From Pontibacterium sp049603715 (lineage in GTDB: Bacteria > Pseudomonadota > Gammaproteobacteria > Pseudomonadales > Balneatricaceae): a stretch of DNA of 64,000 nt. Position numbers and translations under genes: made by a program. Location: positions 30,169-94,168 of the forward strand of contig JBMYSW010000012.1 of the NCBI GenBank assembly GCA_049603715.1. The letters run 5' to 3'. Shown here one piece after another: positions 17,621 to 27,064 of this stretch; the first letter of the stretch is position 1; every line of letters begins with the position of its first letter. The notes below the pieces were generated by a model. The model had not been told where the DNA came from. It saw only the letters and a program-made list of their open reading frames with translations, and searched no databases.

Positions 17621-18085
17621 ATGGACATTCGCAAAGTTAAGAAGTTGATCGAACTGCTTGAAGAATCCAACATCAATGAAATTGAAATCAAAGAAGGCGA
17701 AGAGTCCGTTCGCATCAGCCGTGGTGGTAGCCTAGTATCCGCTCCTGCGGTTCAATACACTGCTGCGCCTGCCGCTGCACCCGCTCCGGCAGCTGCTGCA
17801 CCTGCTCCGGCGGCAGCTCCAGAAGCGGCACCTGCTGCTCCTGAATCGACTGGCCACGTTATTTCTTCTCCAATGGTCGGCACTTTCTACCGTTCTCCGT
17901 CACCAAGCTCACCTGCGTTCATCGAAGTAGGTCAAACTGTTAAAGCGGGCGACGTTATCTGCATCGTAGAAGCAATGAAGATGATGAACCAAATCGAAGC
18001 AGACAAGTCTGGCATCATCGAAGCGATCCTAGTTGAAGACGGCCAGCCGGTTGAATTTGATCAGCCACTAGTAACTATCGTCTAA
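17621..18085 (+). CDS. accB: Biotin carboxyl carrier protein of acetyl-CoA carboxylase
   Basis: AccB carries biotin between the carboxylase and transferase parts of acetyl-CoA carboxylase, the first step of fatty acid synthesis. The 154 residues comprise a short N-terminal helix region, an Ala/Pro linker (about 45-80) and the biotinyl domain with the biotinylation site VEAMKMMNQIEA near residue 120. Length is normal (E. coli 156). It is followed 29 bases later by accC, the usual two-gene operon. Confidence 0.98.
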   Translation: MDIRKVKKLIELLEESNINEIEIKEGEESVRISRGGSLVSAPAVQYTAAPAAAPAPAAAAPAPAAAPEAAPAAPESTGHVISSPMVGTFYRSPSPSSPAFIEVGQTVKAGDVICIVEAMKMMNQIEADKSGIIEAILVEDGQPVEFDQPLVTIV

Positions 18086-18114
18086 CTGCCCGTTTAGCAA
18101 CCGAGGATATCCAG

Positions 18115-19455
18115 ATGCTGGAAAAAATCGTTATTGCCAACCGTGGCGAAATCGCACTCCGTATCTTGCGTGCCTGTAAAGAGCTTGGCATCAAAACTGT
18201 TGCCATTCACTCTGTGGCAGACCGAGACCTAATGCATGTTCGTCTAGCCGACGAAGCCGTTTGTATTGGTCCAGCACCATCGCCTGCAAGCTACCTAAAC
18301 ATCCCAGCGATTATCAGCGCTGCCGAAGTAACCGACGCTATGGGTATTCACCCTGGCTACGGCTTCCTTGCAGAAAACGCTGACTTTGCTGAGCAAGTAG
18401 AACGTTCTGGCTTCCAGTTCATTGGCCCAAAAGCAGAAACCATTCGCCTAATGGGTGACAAGGTTTCAGCGATTGAAGCCATGCAAAAAGCTGGCGTACC
18501 AACAGTACCGGGTTCTGACGGCGCATTGCCAACCGACCCAGACGAAGTTCGCGCGATTGCTCAACGCATTGGTTACCCAGTGATCATCAAAGCCGCTGCA
18601 GGTGGCGGTGGTCGTGGTATGCGTGTGGTTCACTCAGAAGCCTCTCTGTTGAACTCTATCCACGTTACTCAGTCAGAAGCCGCCGCTGCATTCGGCGACG
18701 ATACTGTGTACATGGAGAAGTTCCTTGAGAACCCACGTCACGTAGAAGTTCAAGTATTGGCCGACGGTCAAGGCAGCGCGATTCACCTTTACGACCGTGA
18801 CTGCTCAATGCAGCGCCGTCACCAAAAGGTGGTTGAAGAAGCGCCAGCACCTCATCTAGATCCTGAAGCACGCGCTCAGGTTCTACAAGCGTGTGTTGAT
18901 GCGTGTATCGAAATTGGTTACCGCGGCGCAGGTACTTTTGAGTTCTTGTACGAAAACGGCGGCTTCTACTTCATCGAAATGAACACCCGTGTTCAGGTAG
19001 AGCACCCTGTAACTGAGATGATCACTGGCATCGACATTGTGAAAGAGCAGCTACGCATTGCTTCTGGCATGCCACTGTCTATTAAACAAGAAGATGTGAA
19101 AATCCTTGGTCACTCGTTCGAGTGTCGTATCAACGCAGAAGATCCAAAAACCTTCTTGCCAAGCCCAGGCCCTGTGAAGCACTTCCACGCTCCAGGCGGC
19201 CCAGGTATTCGTGTTGATTCACACTTGTACAGCGGTTACACCGTACCGCCTCACTACGACTCATTGATCGCTAAGGTCATCAGTTTTGGTGAAGACCGTG
19301 CAACAGCGCTTACTCGTATGAAGAATGCACTAGACGAGACTTTCATTGAAGGCATTCGCACTAACATCCCTCTTCACTTGGACATCGCACGCGATGCAAA
19401 CTTCCAAGCGGGTGGTGTTAACATTCATTACCTAGAGAAAAAGCTCGGCCTATAA
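18115..19455 (+). CDS. accC: Acetyl-CoA carboxylase, biotin carboxylase subunit
   Basis: AccC carboxylates the biotin on AccB with ATP and bicarbonate. The 446-residue ATP-grasp enzyme shows KIVIANRGEIALRILRA at the N-terminus, the glycine-rich ATP loop AAAGGGGRGMRVV (about 161-173) and the catalytic region FIEMNTRVQVEHPVTEMI (about 285-302). Length equals family norms. Ribosome-binding sequence GAGGA precedes ATG. The operon ends at the 19473-19508 terminator. Confidence 0.98.
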   Translation: MLEKIVIANRGEIALRILRACKELGIKTVAIHSVADRDLMHVRLADEAVCIGPAPSPASYLNIPAIISAAEVTDAMGIHPGYGFLAENADFAEQVERSGFQFIGPKAETIRLMGDKVSAIEAMQKAGVPTVPGSDGALPTDPDEVRAIAQRIGYPVIIKAAAGGGGRGMRVVHSEASLLNSIHVTQSEAAAAFGDDTVYMEKFLENPRHVEVQVLADGQGSAIHLYDRDCSMQRRHQKVVEEAPAPHLDPEARAQVLQACVDACIEIGYRGAGTFEFLYENGGFYFIEMNTRVQVEHPVTEMITGIDIVKEQLRIASGMPLSIKQEDVKILGHSFECRINAEDPKTFLPSPGPVKHFHAPGGPGIRVDSHLYSGYTVPPHYDSLIAKVISFGEDRATALTRMKNALDETFIEGIRTNIPLHLDIARDANFQAGGVNIHYLEKKLGL

Positions 19456-19472
19456 TTTGCCATAGCTTAGTC

Positions 19473-19508
19473 AAAGCCCAAGCGTCTTTTAGTAGGTGCT
19501 TGGGCTTT
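19473..19508 (+). terminator. Terminator of accBC
   Basis: AAAGCCCAAGC pairs perfectly with GCTTGGGCTTT across a 14-base loop; a run of T residues follows. Confidence 0.9.
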
Positions 19509-19584
19509 TTTATTGGCCATTTCTGGCCCATCAGCGCCGCCGCGCTATATACTGTAAAACCGCTCGTTAACTTGGAAGTTTTTT

Positions 19585-20478
19585 ATGCCTTGGTTACAAA
19601 TCAACATCACTACCGTACCTAGCCGCGCCGAATCGTTTGAAGATATTCTCCTTGCCGCGGGTTGTGCAGCTGTTACCTACAAAGACAACCAAGACCAACC
19701 TATTTTTGAGCCCGAACTAGGGACAACCCCTTTGTGGGATAGCACGGTCATTACTGGCTTATTTGCCGCCGAGCAAGATTTAGATAAAACCCTTGAGTTT
19801 ATTAAGCAAGCCCAAGAGCAGCTGTTCCCCGATGTACCGCTCGCACCTGTACAAGCAGAAATTCTGGAAGATAAAGACTGGGAACGCACTTGGATGGATG
19901 GCTACAAGCCGATGCGCTTTGGCGAACGCCTGTGGGTTTGCCCAAGTTGGATGGAGCCACCGGAACCAACAGCAGCCAACCTAATGCTAGACCCAGGCCT
20001 TGCGTTTGGTACGGGCACGCACCCAACCACCGCCTTGTGTTTGGAATGGTTAGACAGCCAAGAGCTGAAAGATAAAAACATCACCGACTTTGGTTGCGGC
20101 TCTGGTATCTTAGGCATCGCTGCCTTGTTGTTAGGCGCCAAGCATGTGTTAGCCATTGATATTGACCCACAAGCCTTGCAAGCCACGCTAGATAACTTAG
20201 AGCGAAACAAGCTCGCACTGTCGACTCTAGACGCGTTTTTGCCCGAAAAAGCGCCAAGCGCACAAACCGAAGTATTGGTTGCGAACATTTTGGCAGGCCC
20301 ACTCATTGAGCTTGCGCCACAAATTAGCGAACGTGTTTCCGTGGGCGGCAAACTTTGCTTATCAGGTTTGTTAGAGCACCAAGGTAACGAAATTTTAGAG
20401 ACCTACAGCCAGTGGTTCCAACTCGACGAGCCAAAAATCAACGATGGTTGGATTCGCGTAACCGGCACCAAACGATAG
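19585..20478 (+). CDS. prmA: Ribosomal protein L11 methyltransferase
   Basis: PrmA trimethylates ribosomal protein L11. The 297-residue protein has the small N-terminal substrate domain, starting PWLQINITT, then the SAM domain with DPGLAFGTGTHPTT (about 141-154), DFGCGSGILGIAALLLGA (about 168-185) and ANILAGPLIELAP. Length matches E. coli (293). Single gene followed by a hairpin. Confidence 0.97.
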   Translation: MPWLQINITTVPSRAESFEDILLAAGCAAVTYKDNQDQPIFEPELGTTPLWDSTVITGLFAAEQDLDKTLEFIKQAQEQLFPDVPLAPVQAEILEDKDWERTWMDGYKPMRFGERLWVCPSWMEPPEPTAANLMLDPGLAFGTGTHPTTALCLEWLDSQELKDKNITDFGCGSGILGIAALLLGAKHVLAIDIDPQALQATLDNLERNKLALSTLDAFLPEKAPSAQTEVLVANILAGPLIELAPQISERVSVGGKLCLSGLLEHQGNEILETYSQWFQLDEPKINDGWIRVTGTKR

Positions 20479-20498
20479 CCCACTCGCATTTATCGTTT

Positions 20499-20525
20499 CC
20501 CTTGGTGCGTCTCATGCGCCAAGGG
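20499..20525 (+). terminator. Hairpin after prmA
   Basis: CCCTTGGTGC pairs with GCGCCAAGGG (one G-U) around a 7-base loop, 20 bases past the prmA stop. The tail is only TTTACA, so termination strength is doubtful. Confidence 0.5.
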
Positions 20526-20678
20526 TTTACACCTCGCCTTCTTTGTTTTTCATCACCAATACGCCACCTATCTCAACCGCTGCCACAACGACACGTAACA
20601 TAAGGAAGATTACCGCGCTTGAACCTCACTCGCCGCGATAGTCAAGCCAAACTGTTCAAAAAATCATCAAAAAACGTC

Positions 20679-20707
20679 TTGGTCTCACCGCGTTACAAGA
20701 GTATTAT
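20679..20707 (+). promoter_or_regulatory. Candidate promoter of the dusB-fis-purHD cluster
   Basis: TTGGTC (20679-20684), a 17-base spacer, and TATTAT (20702-20707), followed by a G/C-rich TGTCGCCC. A GC-rich discriminator is a known property of stringently controlled promoters such as that of fis in E. coli. Confidence 0.5.
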
Positions 20708-20784
20708 TGTCGCCCTTCCTTTTAACTCTTTTTATGGGCTTTTTTAAGCTCGTAGGAAGCTATTGTCTTTAATTAAAGGTAGCG

Positions 20785-21771
20785 ATGTTTCAAATAGGCC
20801 CCTACACCATCCAACAACGCACAGTACTTGCACCTATGGCCGGTATTACCGACCAGCCGTTTCGCAAGCTTTGCCGCGAATACGGAGCGGGCCTTGTTGT
20901 ATCTGAAATGGTCACGTCCGACACCCGCTTGTGGAACTCTCGCAAGTCGGCGTATCGCCTTAACCATACAGGCGATGCCGAACCTGTCTCGGTACAAATT
21001 GCAGGCTCCGAACCCGAACAGATGGCCGAAGCGGCGCAGCTTAACGTTGAACGTGGCGCGCAAATCATCGACATCAACATGGGCTGCCCTGCTAAAAAAG
21101 TTTGTAACAAGGCTGCAGGTTCTGCGTTGTTAAAGGACGAGCCCTTAGTACGCGATATTCTATCGGCGGTGGTTAACGCGGTAGATGTTCCCGTTACGCT
21201 TAAGTTTCGAACTGGCTGGAGCCAAGAGCAAAAAAATGCCACCACCATTGCCCGCATGGCAGAGGATATTGGCATTAGCGCTTTGGCACTGCACGGGCGC
21301 ACGCGCGCGTGTGGTTACAAAGGCCAAGCCGAATACGACACCATCGCAAAGGTAAAACAAGCAGTCGGCATTCCTGTGTTTGCCAATGGCGATATTACCG
21401 ACGGCGTCACTGCCAAAGCTGTGCTCGACCACACGGGCGCAGACGCAGTGATGATTGGCCGAGGCGCGCAAGGACGCCCTTGGGTATTTCGCGAAATAAA
21501 CCACTTTTTAAAGACAGGGGAGGTTCTGGATGCCCCTTCATTGGATGAAGTACATGCAGTACTGAGCAGACACTTAAATGCTTTACACCAGTTTTATGGT
21601 GATTACTTAGGTGTTCGCATCGCCCGTAAGCATGTCAATTGGTACCTGCAATACCACGCGCAAGGCAAAGCCTTTCGCAAAACGTTTAATATGTTAGAAA
21701 CAACCTGCGAGCAAGTTGCCGCGATTGATCAATTTTTCGATCAAGCCCGCGCCAGCGAACTCGTAGCCTGA
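20785..21771 (+). CDS. dusB: tRNA-dihydrouridine synthase B
   Basis: DusB is an FMN enzyme that reduces uridines in the tRNA D-loop. The 328-residue protein begins with the barrel motif VLAPMAGITDQPFRKL and contains the catalytic cysteine segment INMGCPAKKVCNKAAGSALL (about 96-115). It also has ALHGRTRACGYKG, and the FMN phosphate site near VMIGRGAQGRPW. Length equals E. coli DusB (321). fis follows 19 bases later, a gene pairing conserved across gammaproteobacteria. Confidence 0.97.
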   Translation: MFQIGPYTIQQRTVLAPMAGITDQPFRKLCREYGAGLVVSEMVTSDTRLWNSRKSAYRLNHTGDAEPVSVQIAGSEPEQMAEAAQLNVERGAQIIDINMGCPAKKVCNKAAGSALLKDEPLVRDILSAVVNAVDVPVTLKFRTGWSQEQKNATTIARMAEDIGISALALHGRTRACGYKGQAEYDTIAKVKQAVGIPVFANGDITDGVTAKAVLDHTGADAVMIGRGAQGRPWVFREINHFLKTGEVLDAPSLDEVHAVLSRHLNALHQFYGDYLGVRIARKHVNWYLQYHAQGKAFRKTFNMLETTCEQVAAIDQFFDQARASELVA

Positions 21772-21790
21772 TTTAAGATTGAGTTTAAAA

Positions 21791-22096
21791 GTGACCAACG
21801 AAATCCAAAACACTATGCAAGACAGCGAAATTTCGGTAAACGACAAGGCGTTTGCGCAAGAGTCTAACGACCTATCTTTACGCCAACACATCGAACACTC
21901 TATGCGCCATTACTTTGACCACCTAGACGGTCAAGACGCGAAAGACGTGTACGAGTTAGTGATGTCTGAAATCGAAGCACCCTTGCTTGAAGTTGTGATG
22001 GCATATACCAAAGACAACCAAACGCGCGCCTCAGAGGTGCTTGGGCTAAACCGAGGCACACTTCGTAAAAAGCTAAAACGTTACGACTTGCTGTAA
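21791..22096 (+). CDS. fis: DNA-binding protein Fis
   Basis: Fis is a nucleoid-associated DNA-bending protein that activates rRNA and tRNA promoters. The C-terminal half has the conserved HYFDHLDGQDAKDVYELV region and the helix-turn-helix NQTRASEVLGLNRGTLRKKL. I chose GTG 21791 because ATTGAG lies at proper distance and the result, 101 residues, is near the usual 98. TTG 21779 and ATG 21815 are other possibilities. It lies between dusB and purH, as in Pseudomonas-type genomes. Confidence 0.93.
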   Translation: MTNEIQNTMQDSEISVNDKAFAQESNDLSLRQHIEHSMRHYFDHLDGQDAKDVYELVMSEIEAPLLEVVMAYTKDNQTRASEVLGLNRGTLRKKLKRYDLL

Positions 22097-22158
22097 GACC
22101 TCACTCCGCAGTGGCTTAACCCAACTAACGCATAAAATTATTTTCAGGAACTCGTGTA

Positions 22159-23736
22159 ATGACAACCAACGTCACCCCTGTTCGTCGCGCACTGATTAGC
22201 GTATCCGACAAAAACGGTATTGTAGAGTTTGCTCGCAGCTTGAGCGAACGTGGTATTGAAATTTTATCTACTGGCGGCACTTACAAGCTGCTGTGCGACA
22301 ATGATATTGCTGCCATTGAAGTCTCTGATTACACGGGCTTCCCTGAAATGATGGACGGTCGTGTTAAGACCCTTCACCCTAAAATCCACGGTGGCATCCT
22401 AGGCCGTCGCGGTAAAGACGACGAAGTAATGTCTGCGCATGAAATCACTGCGATCGACATGGTTGTAGTTAACCTATACCCATTCGCGCAAACCATCGCT
22501 CGCCCAGATTGTGACCTGCCTATGGCGATTGAAAACATCGACATCGGTGGCCCAACTATGGTTCGCTCTGCTGCAAAAAACCACAATGACGTTGCAATTG
22601 TTGTAAACGCGTCTGACTACGATAGCGTGATTGCTGAGTACGACGAAAACCAAGGCCTGACTTACAACACTCGCTTCGACCTAGCCGTTAAAGCCTTCGA
22701 GCACACTGCTGCTTACGACGGCATGATTGCTAACTACTTGGGCACTATGGTTGGCGAAGCTGAAGAGCCAAGCGCTTTCCCACGTACCTTCAACACTCAG
22801 TTCAACAAAGTACAAGACATGCGCTACGGTGAGAACCCTCACCAAAAAGCGGCGTTCTACGTTGAAGCTAACCCAGGCGAAGCCAGCGTTTCGACGGCAA
22901 CTCAGCTTCAAGGTAAGGCTCTTTCGTTCAACAACGTTGCCGACACCGACGCTGCGCTTGAGTGTGTAAAAGCCTTTGAAGCACCTGCTTGTGTGATCGT
23001 TAAGCACGCAAACCCATGTGGTGTTGCGGTTTCTGACAACATTCTTAATGCCTACGAGCGCGCTTACCAAACAGACCCAACGTCTGCATTTGGTGGCATC
23101 ATCGCTTTCAACCGCGAGCTAGACGCAGCAACCGCTAAAGCGATTATCGATCGTCAATTCGTTGAAGTAATCATCGCACCTACCGTTAGTGCTGAAGCCT
23201 CTGCATTGGTAGCGGCTAAGCCAAACGTTCGTCTATTGGCATGTGGCCAATGGCCAGCTGAGCGCGTACCAAGCCTAAACTACAAGCGTGTAAACGGCGG
23301 CCTATTGGTACAAGACGAAGACCAAGGCATCATCACTGCTGACGACCTTAAAGTGGTTTCGGCTCGTGTACCTACTGAGCAAGAAATTCGCGACCTATTG
23401 TTCTGCTGGGACGTAGCCAAGTTCGTTAAATCTAACGCTATTGTTTACGCACGCGACGGTCAAACCATCGGTATCGGTGCAGGCCAAATGAGCCGCGTAT
23501 ACAGTGCACGTATCGCGGGTATTAAAGCGGCTGACGAAGGCCTAGAAGTTAAAGGTTCTGTTATGGCCTCTGACGCTTTCTTCCCATTCCGCGACGGTAT
23601 CGACTCAGCTGCGGCTGCAGGCGTAAGCGCAGTGATTCAGCCGGGCGGCTCAATGCGCGACCAAGAAGTCATCGACGCAGCGAACGAACACGGCTTAGCC
23701 ATGGTGTTCACCGGCATGCGCCACTTCCGCCACTAA
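22159..23736 (+). CDS. purH: Bifunctional AICAR transformylase / IMP cyclohydrolase
   Basis: PurH carries out the last two steps to IMP. The N-terminal IMP cyclohydrolase domain (about 1-200) has RALISVSDKNGIVEFA and the TLHPKIHGG motif; the transformylase domain (about 205-525) has MRYGENPHQKAAFY, CVIVKHANPCGVAV and the C-terminal FFPFRDGIDSAAAAGV. Length is normal (E. coli 529). purD follows after a weak terminator. Confidence 0.98.
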   Translation: MTTNVTPVRRALISVSDKNGIVEFARSLSERGIEILSTGGTYKLLCDNDIAAIEVSDYTGFPEMMDGRVKTLHPKIHGGILGRRGKDDEVMSAHEITAIDMVVVNLYPFAQTIARPDCDLPMAIENIDIGGPTMVRSAAKNHNDVAIVVNASDYDSVIAEYDENQGLTYNTRFDLAVKAFEHTAAYDGMIANYLGTMVGEAEEPSAFPRTFNTQFNKVQDMRYGENPHQKAAFYVEANPGEASVSTATQLQGKALSFNNVADTDAALECVKAFEAPACVIVKHANPCGVAVSDNILNAYERAYQTDPTSAFGGIIAFNRELDAATAKAIIDRQFVEVIIAPTVSAEASALVAAKPNVRLLACGQWPAERVPSLNYKRVNGGLLVQDEDQGIITADDLKVVSARVPTEQEIRDLLFCWDVAKFVKSNAIVYARDGQTIGIGAGQMSRVYSARIAGIKAADEGLEVKGSVMASDAFFPFRDGIDSAAAAGVSAVIQPGGSMRDQEVIDAANEHGLAMVFTGMRHFRH

Positions 23737-23744
23737 TTATATTT

Positions 23745-23772
23745 CGGCTTAGTGAGCCTTGCTCCTAAGCCG
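23745..23772 (+). terminator. Hairpin between purH and purD
   Basis: CGGCTTAG and CTAAGCCG pair around a 12-base loop, with TTTTTATTTTA after it. It would reduce, not abolish, purD transcription from the purH side, unless purD has its own promoter. Confidence 0.65.
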
Positions 23773-23802
23773 TTTTTATTTTACGTATTAGGTAATTAAA
23801 AC

Positions 23803-25089
23803 ATGAAAGTACTTGTTATTGGTTCTGGCGGCCGTGAGCACGCCCTCGCTTGGTCGGCAGCAAAAGACGAAAACGTCACTCAAGTATTTGTTGCACCGGG
23901 TAACGCTGCAACTGCCTCTGAGCCAGGTATGACCAACGTTGCAATTGGCGTTTCTGACCTTGAAGGCCTTAAAGCATTCGCACAAGAAAACGCAGTTGAC
24001 CTTACGATTGTTGGCCCAGAGGCGCCACTCGTAGACGGCGTGGTAGACCTTTTCCAAGAAGCGGGTCTTCGCATCTTTGGCCCAACTGCCGGTGCTGCTC
24101 AGCTAGAAGGCTCAAAAGCTTTCACTAAAGACTTCCTAGACCGTCACCAAATCCCTACGGCGGCTTACGCTAACTTCACCGAAATCGACCCAGCCATCGC
24201 TTACGTACGTGAGCAAGGTGCTCCGATTGTTGTTAAGGCCGACGGTCTAGCAGCAGGTAAAGGTGTTATCGTTGCGATGACCCTTGAAGAAGCAGAAGAA
24301 GCGATTCGCGACATGTTGGCTGGCAACGCTTTTGGCGATGCAGGCAGCCGTGTTGTCATCGAAGAGTTTCTAACTGGTGAAGAAGCCTCTTACATCGTTA
24401 TGGTAGATGGCGACAACGTGTTACCAATGGCCACCAGCCAAGACCACAAACGTGTAGGTAACGGCGACACTGGCCTAAACACAGGCGGCATGGGCGCTTA
24501 CTCACCGGCTCCTGTTGTTACTGCTGAAATCGACGCAAAGATCATGGAACAAGTGATCATGCCAACGGTTGAAGGCATGAAGGCCGAAGGCAACGAATAC
24601 ACAGGTTTCTTGTACGCGGGCTTGATGATCGACGCTGAAGGCAACCCAAAAGTAATCGAATACAACTGCCGCTTTGGTGACCCTGAAACTCAGCCAATCA
24701 TGCTTCGTTTGAAGTCTAGCCTTGTAGACCTATGCAACGCAGCTATCGACAAAAAGCTCGACGTCACCACGGCCGAGTGGGATGCGCGCATGGCTGTAGG
24801 TGTTGTAATGGCCGCTGGCGGTTACCCTGGCGATTACCCTAAAGGCGACGTCATCAGCTTGCCAAGCGAAACACCTGAAGGCACTAAAGTCTTCCACGCA
24901 GGCACTGCGCTTAACGAAGCAGGCGAAGTCGTGACTGCCGGTGGTCGTGTATTGTGTGCGACAGCAATGGGCGACACAGTGACCGACGCACAAAAACGTG
25001 CTTACGCTTTGGTTGATACTATCAGCTGGAAAGACGCTTACTTCCGTACCGACATCGCCTACCGCGCGATCGCTCGCGAAGAAGCCTAA
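23803..25089 (+). CDS. purD: Phosphoribosylamine-glycine ligase
   Basis: PurD makes GAR in purine synthesis. The 428-residue ATP-grasp protein has KVLVIGSGGREHALAW at the N-terminus, the IVGPEAPLVDGVVD segment, KADGLAAGKGVIVA for ATP binding, and VIEYNCRFGDPETQ near the metal site. Length matches E. coli (429). Ends with a strong terminator. Confidence 0.98.
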   Translation: MKVLVIGSGGREHALAWSAAKDENVTQVFVAPGNAATASEPGMTNVAIGVSDLEGLKAFAQENAVDLTIVGPEAPLVDGVVDLFQEAGLRIFGPTAGAAQLEGSKAFTKDFLDRHQIPTAAYANFTEIDPAIAYVREQGAPIVVKADGLAAGKGVIVAMTLEEAEEAIRDMLAGNAFGDAGSRVVIEEFLTGEEASYIVMVDGDNVLPMATSQDHKRVGNGDTGLNTGGMGAYSPAPVVTAEIDAKIMEQVIMPTVEGMKAEGNEYTGFLYAGLMIDAEGNPKVIEYNCRFGDPETQPIMLRLKSSLVDLCNAAIDKKLDVTTAEWDARMAVGVVMAAGGYPGDYPKGDVISLPSETPEGTKVFHAGTALNEAGEVVTAGGRVLCATAMGDTVTDAQKRAYALVDTISWKDAYFRTDIAYRAIAREEA

Positions 25090-25099
25090 AGCGCTTCTA

Positions 25100-25123
25100 A
25101 AAAGCCACCCTCGGGTGGCTTTT
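25100..25123 (+). terminator. Terminator of purD
   Basis: AAAAGCCACCC and GGGTGGCTTTT pair with a very small loop, followed by further T residues. Confidence 0.93.
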
Positions 25124-25211
25124 TTGCGCCTTTTATAAAACCTTGTAACACATCAGCCAACGTCTACGACCGGTTATAGATTCAGCCGTGCACTCTGACC
25201 TAAAGCATGGT

Positions 25212-25217
25212 TATAAT
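25212..25217 (+). promoter_or_regulatory. Candidate -10 box of the TPR-protein gene
   Basis: TATAAT lies 41 bases before the start codon. The expected -35 position reads TGCACT, which is weak. Confidence 0.4.
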
Positions 25218-25258
25218 GCGTTACATCTAATCTTAAGCCGTTGTAGTGTAAGGACATC

Positions 25259-26677
25259 ATGGCCAATAACCCCTACTCATCACCCAAACGAAATTACATA
25301 CCGTTTGCCGTAACCGCCGTTGTCGCCGGTGCACTTGGGTTTGGCCTAGCCTCATTTTTAACCCCTACCGCTGCCCCTAGCTATACCGCGGATTACAGCA
25401 CCGCTCCTGTCGCAAAACAAGGCGACGAGTTTAGCGAGCGACTGGCACAAGCCAACGCGACCCTATCGGCAGGGCGCACCGAAGAAGCCAAAGCACAGCT
25501 TCTTGAGCTGAGCCAGCGTTACCCTAAACGCCCAGAGCCACTCAATAACTTGGCAACCATAGCCGCCAACGCGGCGGACTACGACCTTGCCATTAGCTAC
25601 TTGCTTCAAGCAATTAATGGCCACCCAAGTTACCAAACGCTTTACAACAACCTCAAAGAGCTTCATTCCGCTCAAGCAGCCTTGGCTTACAGCAAAGCTC
25701 TAGGTTTAAGCGCAGACCACCAATCACCCCAGCTGGCCGTACTCGGCAATGATGCTTTACCCGCAGCTGTACAAGAGCCTGTGATCGCAGCCGTGGCTAT
25801 TGGTCAGGTTGACGAGCCCTTACCAGCGCCTCAACCGGCAGAAGTGACACCGCAGCCCCCTGAGCCAGAGGTCACCGCCTCAGCACGGATGATCGAGCAA
25901 AGTGACGAGCGTGTCACCCTTGCGCTTAATTTACCTGTCGCCGCTGAGCCACCTGCGCCACCTACCATAACCGAAGCTGATGATGTGATTATTCAGGCAC
26001 CGGCAGCTAACAGCGATTTGCCAACCGAAGCGCCACTGGATCTAGCCCAGCTTGATGCCCGTGACAACCTAGAGAGCGGTTACACCAATGTGCGTATCGA
26101 CCCGAACGATTCGCGTACCATTGCATCGCTTGATAACACAGGTGCAAACCGAGAAGCACAGCTTGGCTTGGATCAAGCCTCAGTCGAAGCGCAGTTAGAG
26201 CAAGAAGACCTCGCCCTAGCAGTGACCTCTGAGCAAGTTGAAGCAGAAACAGCACGTGCCGAGGCGCTATTAGCCGCCATCGAGCAAGACACCAGCATCG
26301 TAGAGCCCAGTCCAAGCTTAAGCTTTGACCCAAGCGATCTAAACGAACAAGTGATCGCTCGTGTTAATGCTTGGGCCAATGCGTGGCAAAACCAACGCGT
26401 TAATGACTATATTGCCAGTTACATCGTTGGCTTTCGTCCTGCCGATGGTCGCAGCTACGAAAGCTGGAAAGCCCTACGAGAAAACCGTATCACTCGCCCA
26501 GATTTTATCGAAATCAACTTAAGTGATATGCAGGTAAATGCGATCTCTGACACCGAAGTAGTAGTAAACTTTGTGCAGGATTACCGTGCCAATAACTACC
26601 AAGACTCGGAGCGTAAGCAGCTAACCCTAATGCTGCGCAGCGGTGGTTGGAAAATCACTTCCGAAACCAACCTCTAG
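25259..26677 (+). CDS. Inner-membrane TPR protein with C-terminal NTF2-like domain
   Basis: A 472-residue protein: one N-terminal membrane helix (about 12-34), tetratricopeptide helices (about 55-145), a long Pro/Glu-rich linker (170-350) and a C-terminal NTF2/SnoaL-like domain (about 365-472). The last domain shares W..AW, the Y-E-S-W...R-E-N-R core and a FVQDYRANNY motif with the C-terminus of the L,D-transpeptidase encoded at 28101-29303. The bulk should face the periplasm. Function is unknown; a role with peptidoglycan is an inference from the shared domain and neighbourhood. Terminated by a strong hairpin. Confidence 0.85.
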   Translation: MANNPYSSPKRNYIPFAVTAVVAGALGFGLASFLTPTAAPSYTADYSTAPVAKQGDEFSERLAQANATLSAGRTEEAKAQLLELSQRYPKRPEPLNNLATIAANAADYDLAISYLLQAINGHPSYQTLYNNLKELHSAQAALAYSKALGLSADHQSPQLAVLGNDALPAAVQEPVIAAVAIGQVDEPLPAPQPAEVTPQPPEPEVTASARMIEQSDERVTLALNLPVAAEPPAPPTITEADDVIIQAPAANSDLPTEAPLDLAQLDARDNLESGYTNVRIDPNDSRTIASLDNTGANREAQLGLDQASVEAQLEQEDLALAVTSEQVEAETARAEALLAAIEQDTSIVEPSPSLSFDPSDLNEQVIARVNAWANAWQNQRVNDYIASYIVGFRPADGRSYESWKALRENRITRPDFIEINLSDMQVNAISDTEVVVNFVQDYRANNYQDSERKQLTLMLRSGGWKITSETNL

Positions 26678-27064
26678 CACGAGTTTTTCTTAACTCTCTA
26701 GTCGCCCTGCCAGCGCCCTACGCCGTGATGTCTTAACCACATCGCGGCGTTTTTGTTTACGCGGCGCCATTTTGTGTACGCAAGCGCACGCGACTTTAAG
26801 TCTTGTCTTATTGGCTTTGTCATTAAAGTATCTTCTCACTCATTTAGGCTTCGCAACAAAGCTTATGGCGACACATGACGAGCACTTCCCCCCCCGCAAC
26901 ACTCATTGCGGAGCCTTTGTTTTAAAAACCGATATTGGGCAAAAGGAATGTAAGAAAGTGCTCTAGGTTGCACTACCAAGCGTAGGACACCTAAACCTGC
27001 TGCGGCACGTTTCAGTGTGTAGCAACGCTTCTGATTGATCTGAATTGGCGACTCGAGAAGAAAA
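26678..27064. other. Intergenic region with nested inverted repeats
   Basis: 387 bases. After the terminator, AACAAAG (26855-26861) can pair with CTTTGTT (26915-26921), and inside it CCGCAA (26894-26899) pairs with TTGCGG (26906-26911). A run of eight C residues (26888-26895) precedes the inner hairpin. TTTTAAAA follows. This could be a structured leader of the next gene or a small RNA; no credible protein gene is seen. Confidence 0.4.
26721..26754 (+). terminator. Terminator of the TPR-protein gene
   Basis: CGCCGTGATGT and ACATCGCGGCG form an 11-bp stem (one G-U) with a 7-base loop, followed by TTTTTG. Confidence 0.92.

Larger units (their letters stand above)
20479..20784. other. Intergenic region before dusB-fis
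   Basis: 306 bases holding the prmA hairpin and a sigma-70-like promoter at 20679-20707 with a leader of about 70 bases. No gene is seen in between. Confidence 0.55.

Noticed and set aside
26772..26966. 64-codon frame before the unknown 371-residue gene
   Set aside because: No ribosome-binding site, includes the C8 run and hairpins; looks like non-coding sequence.
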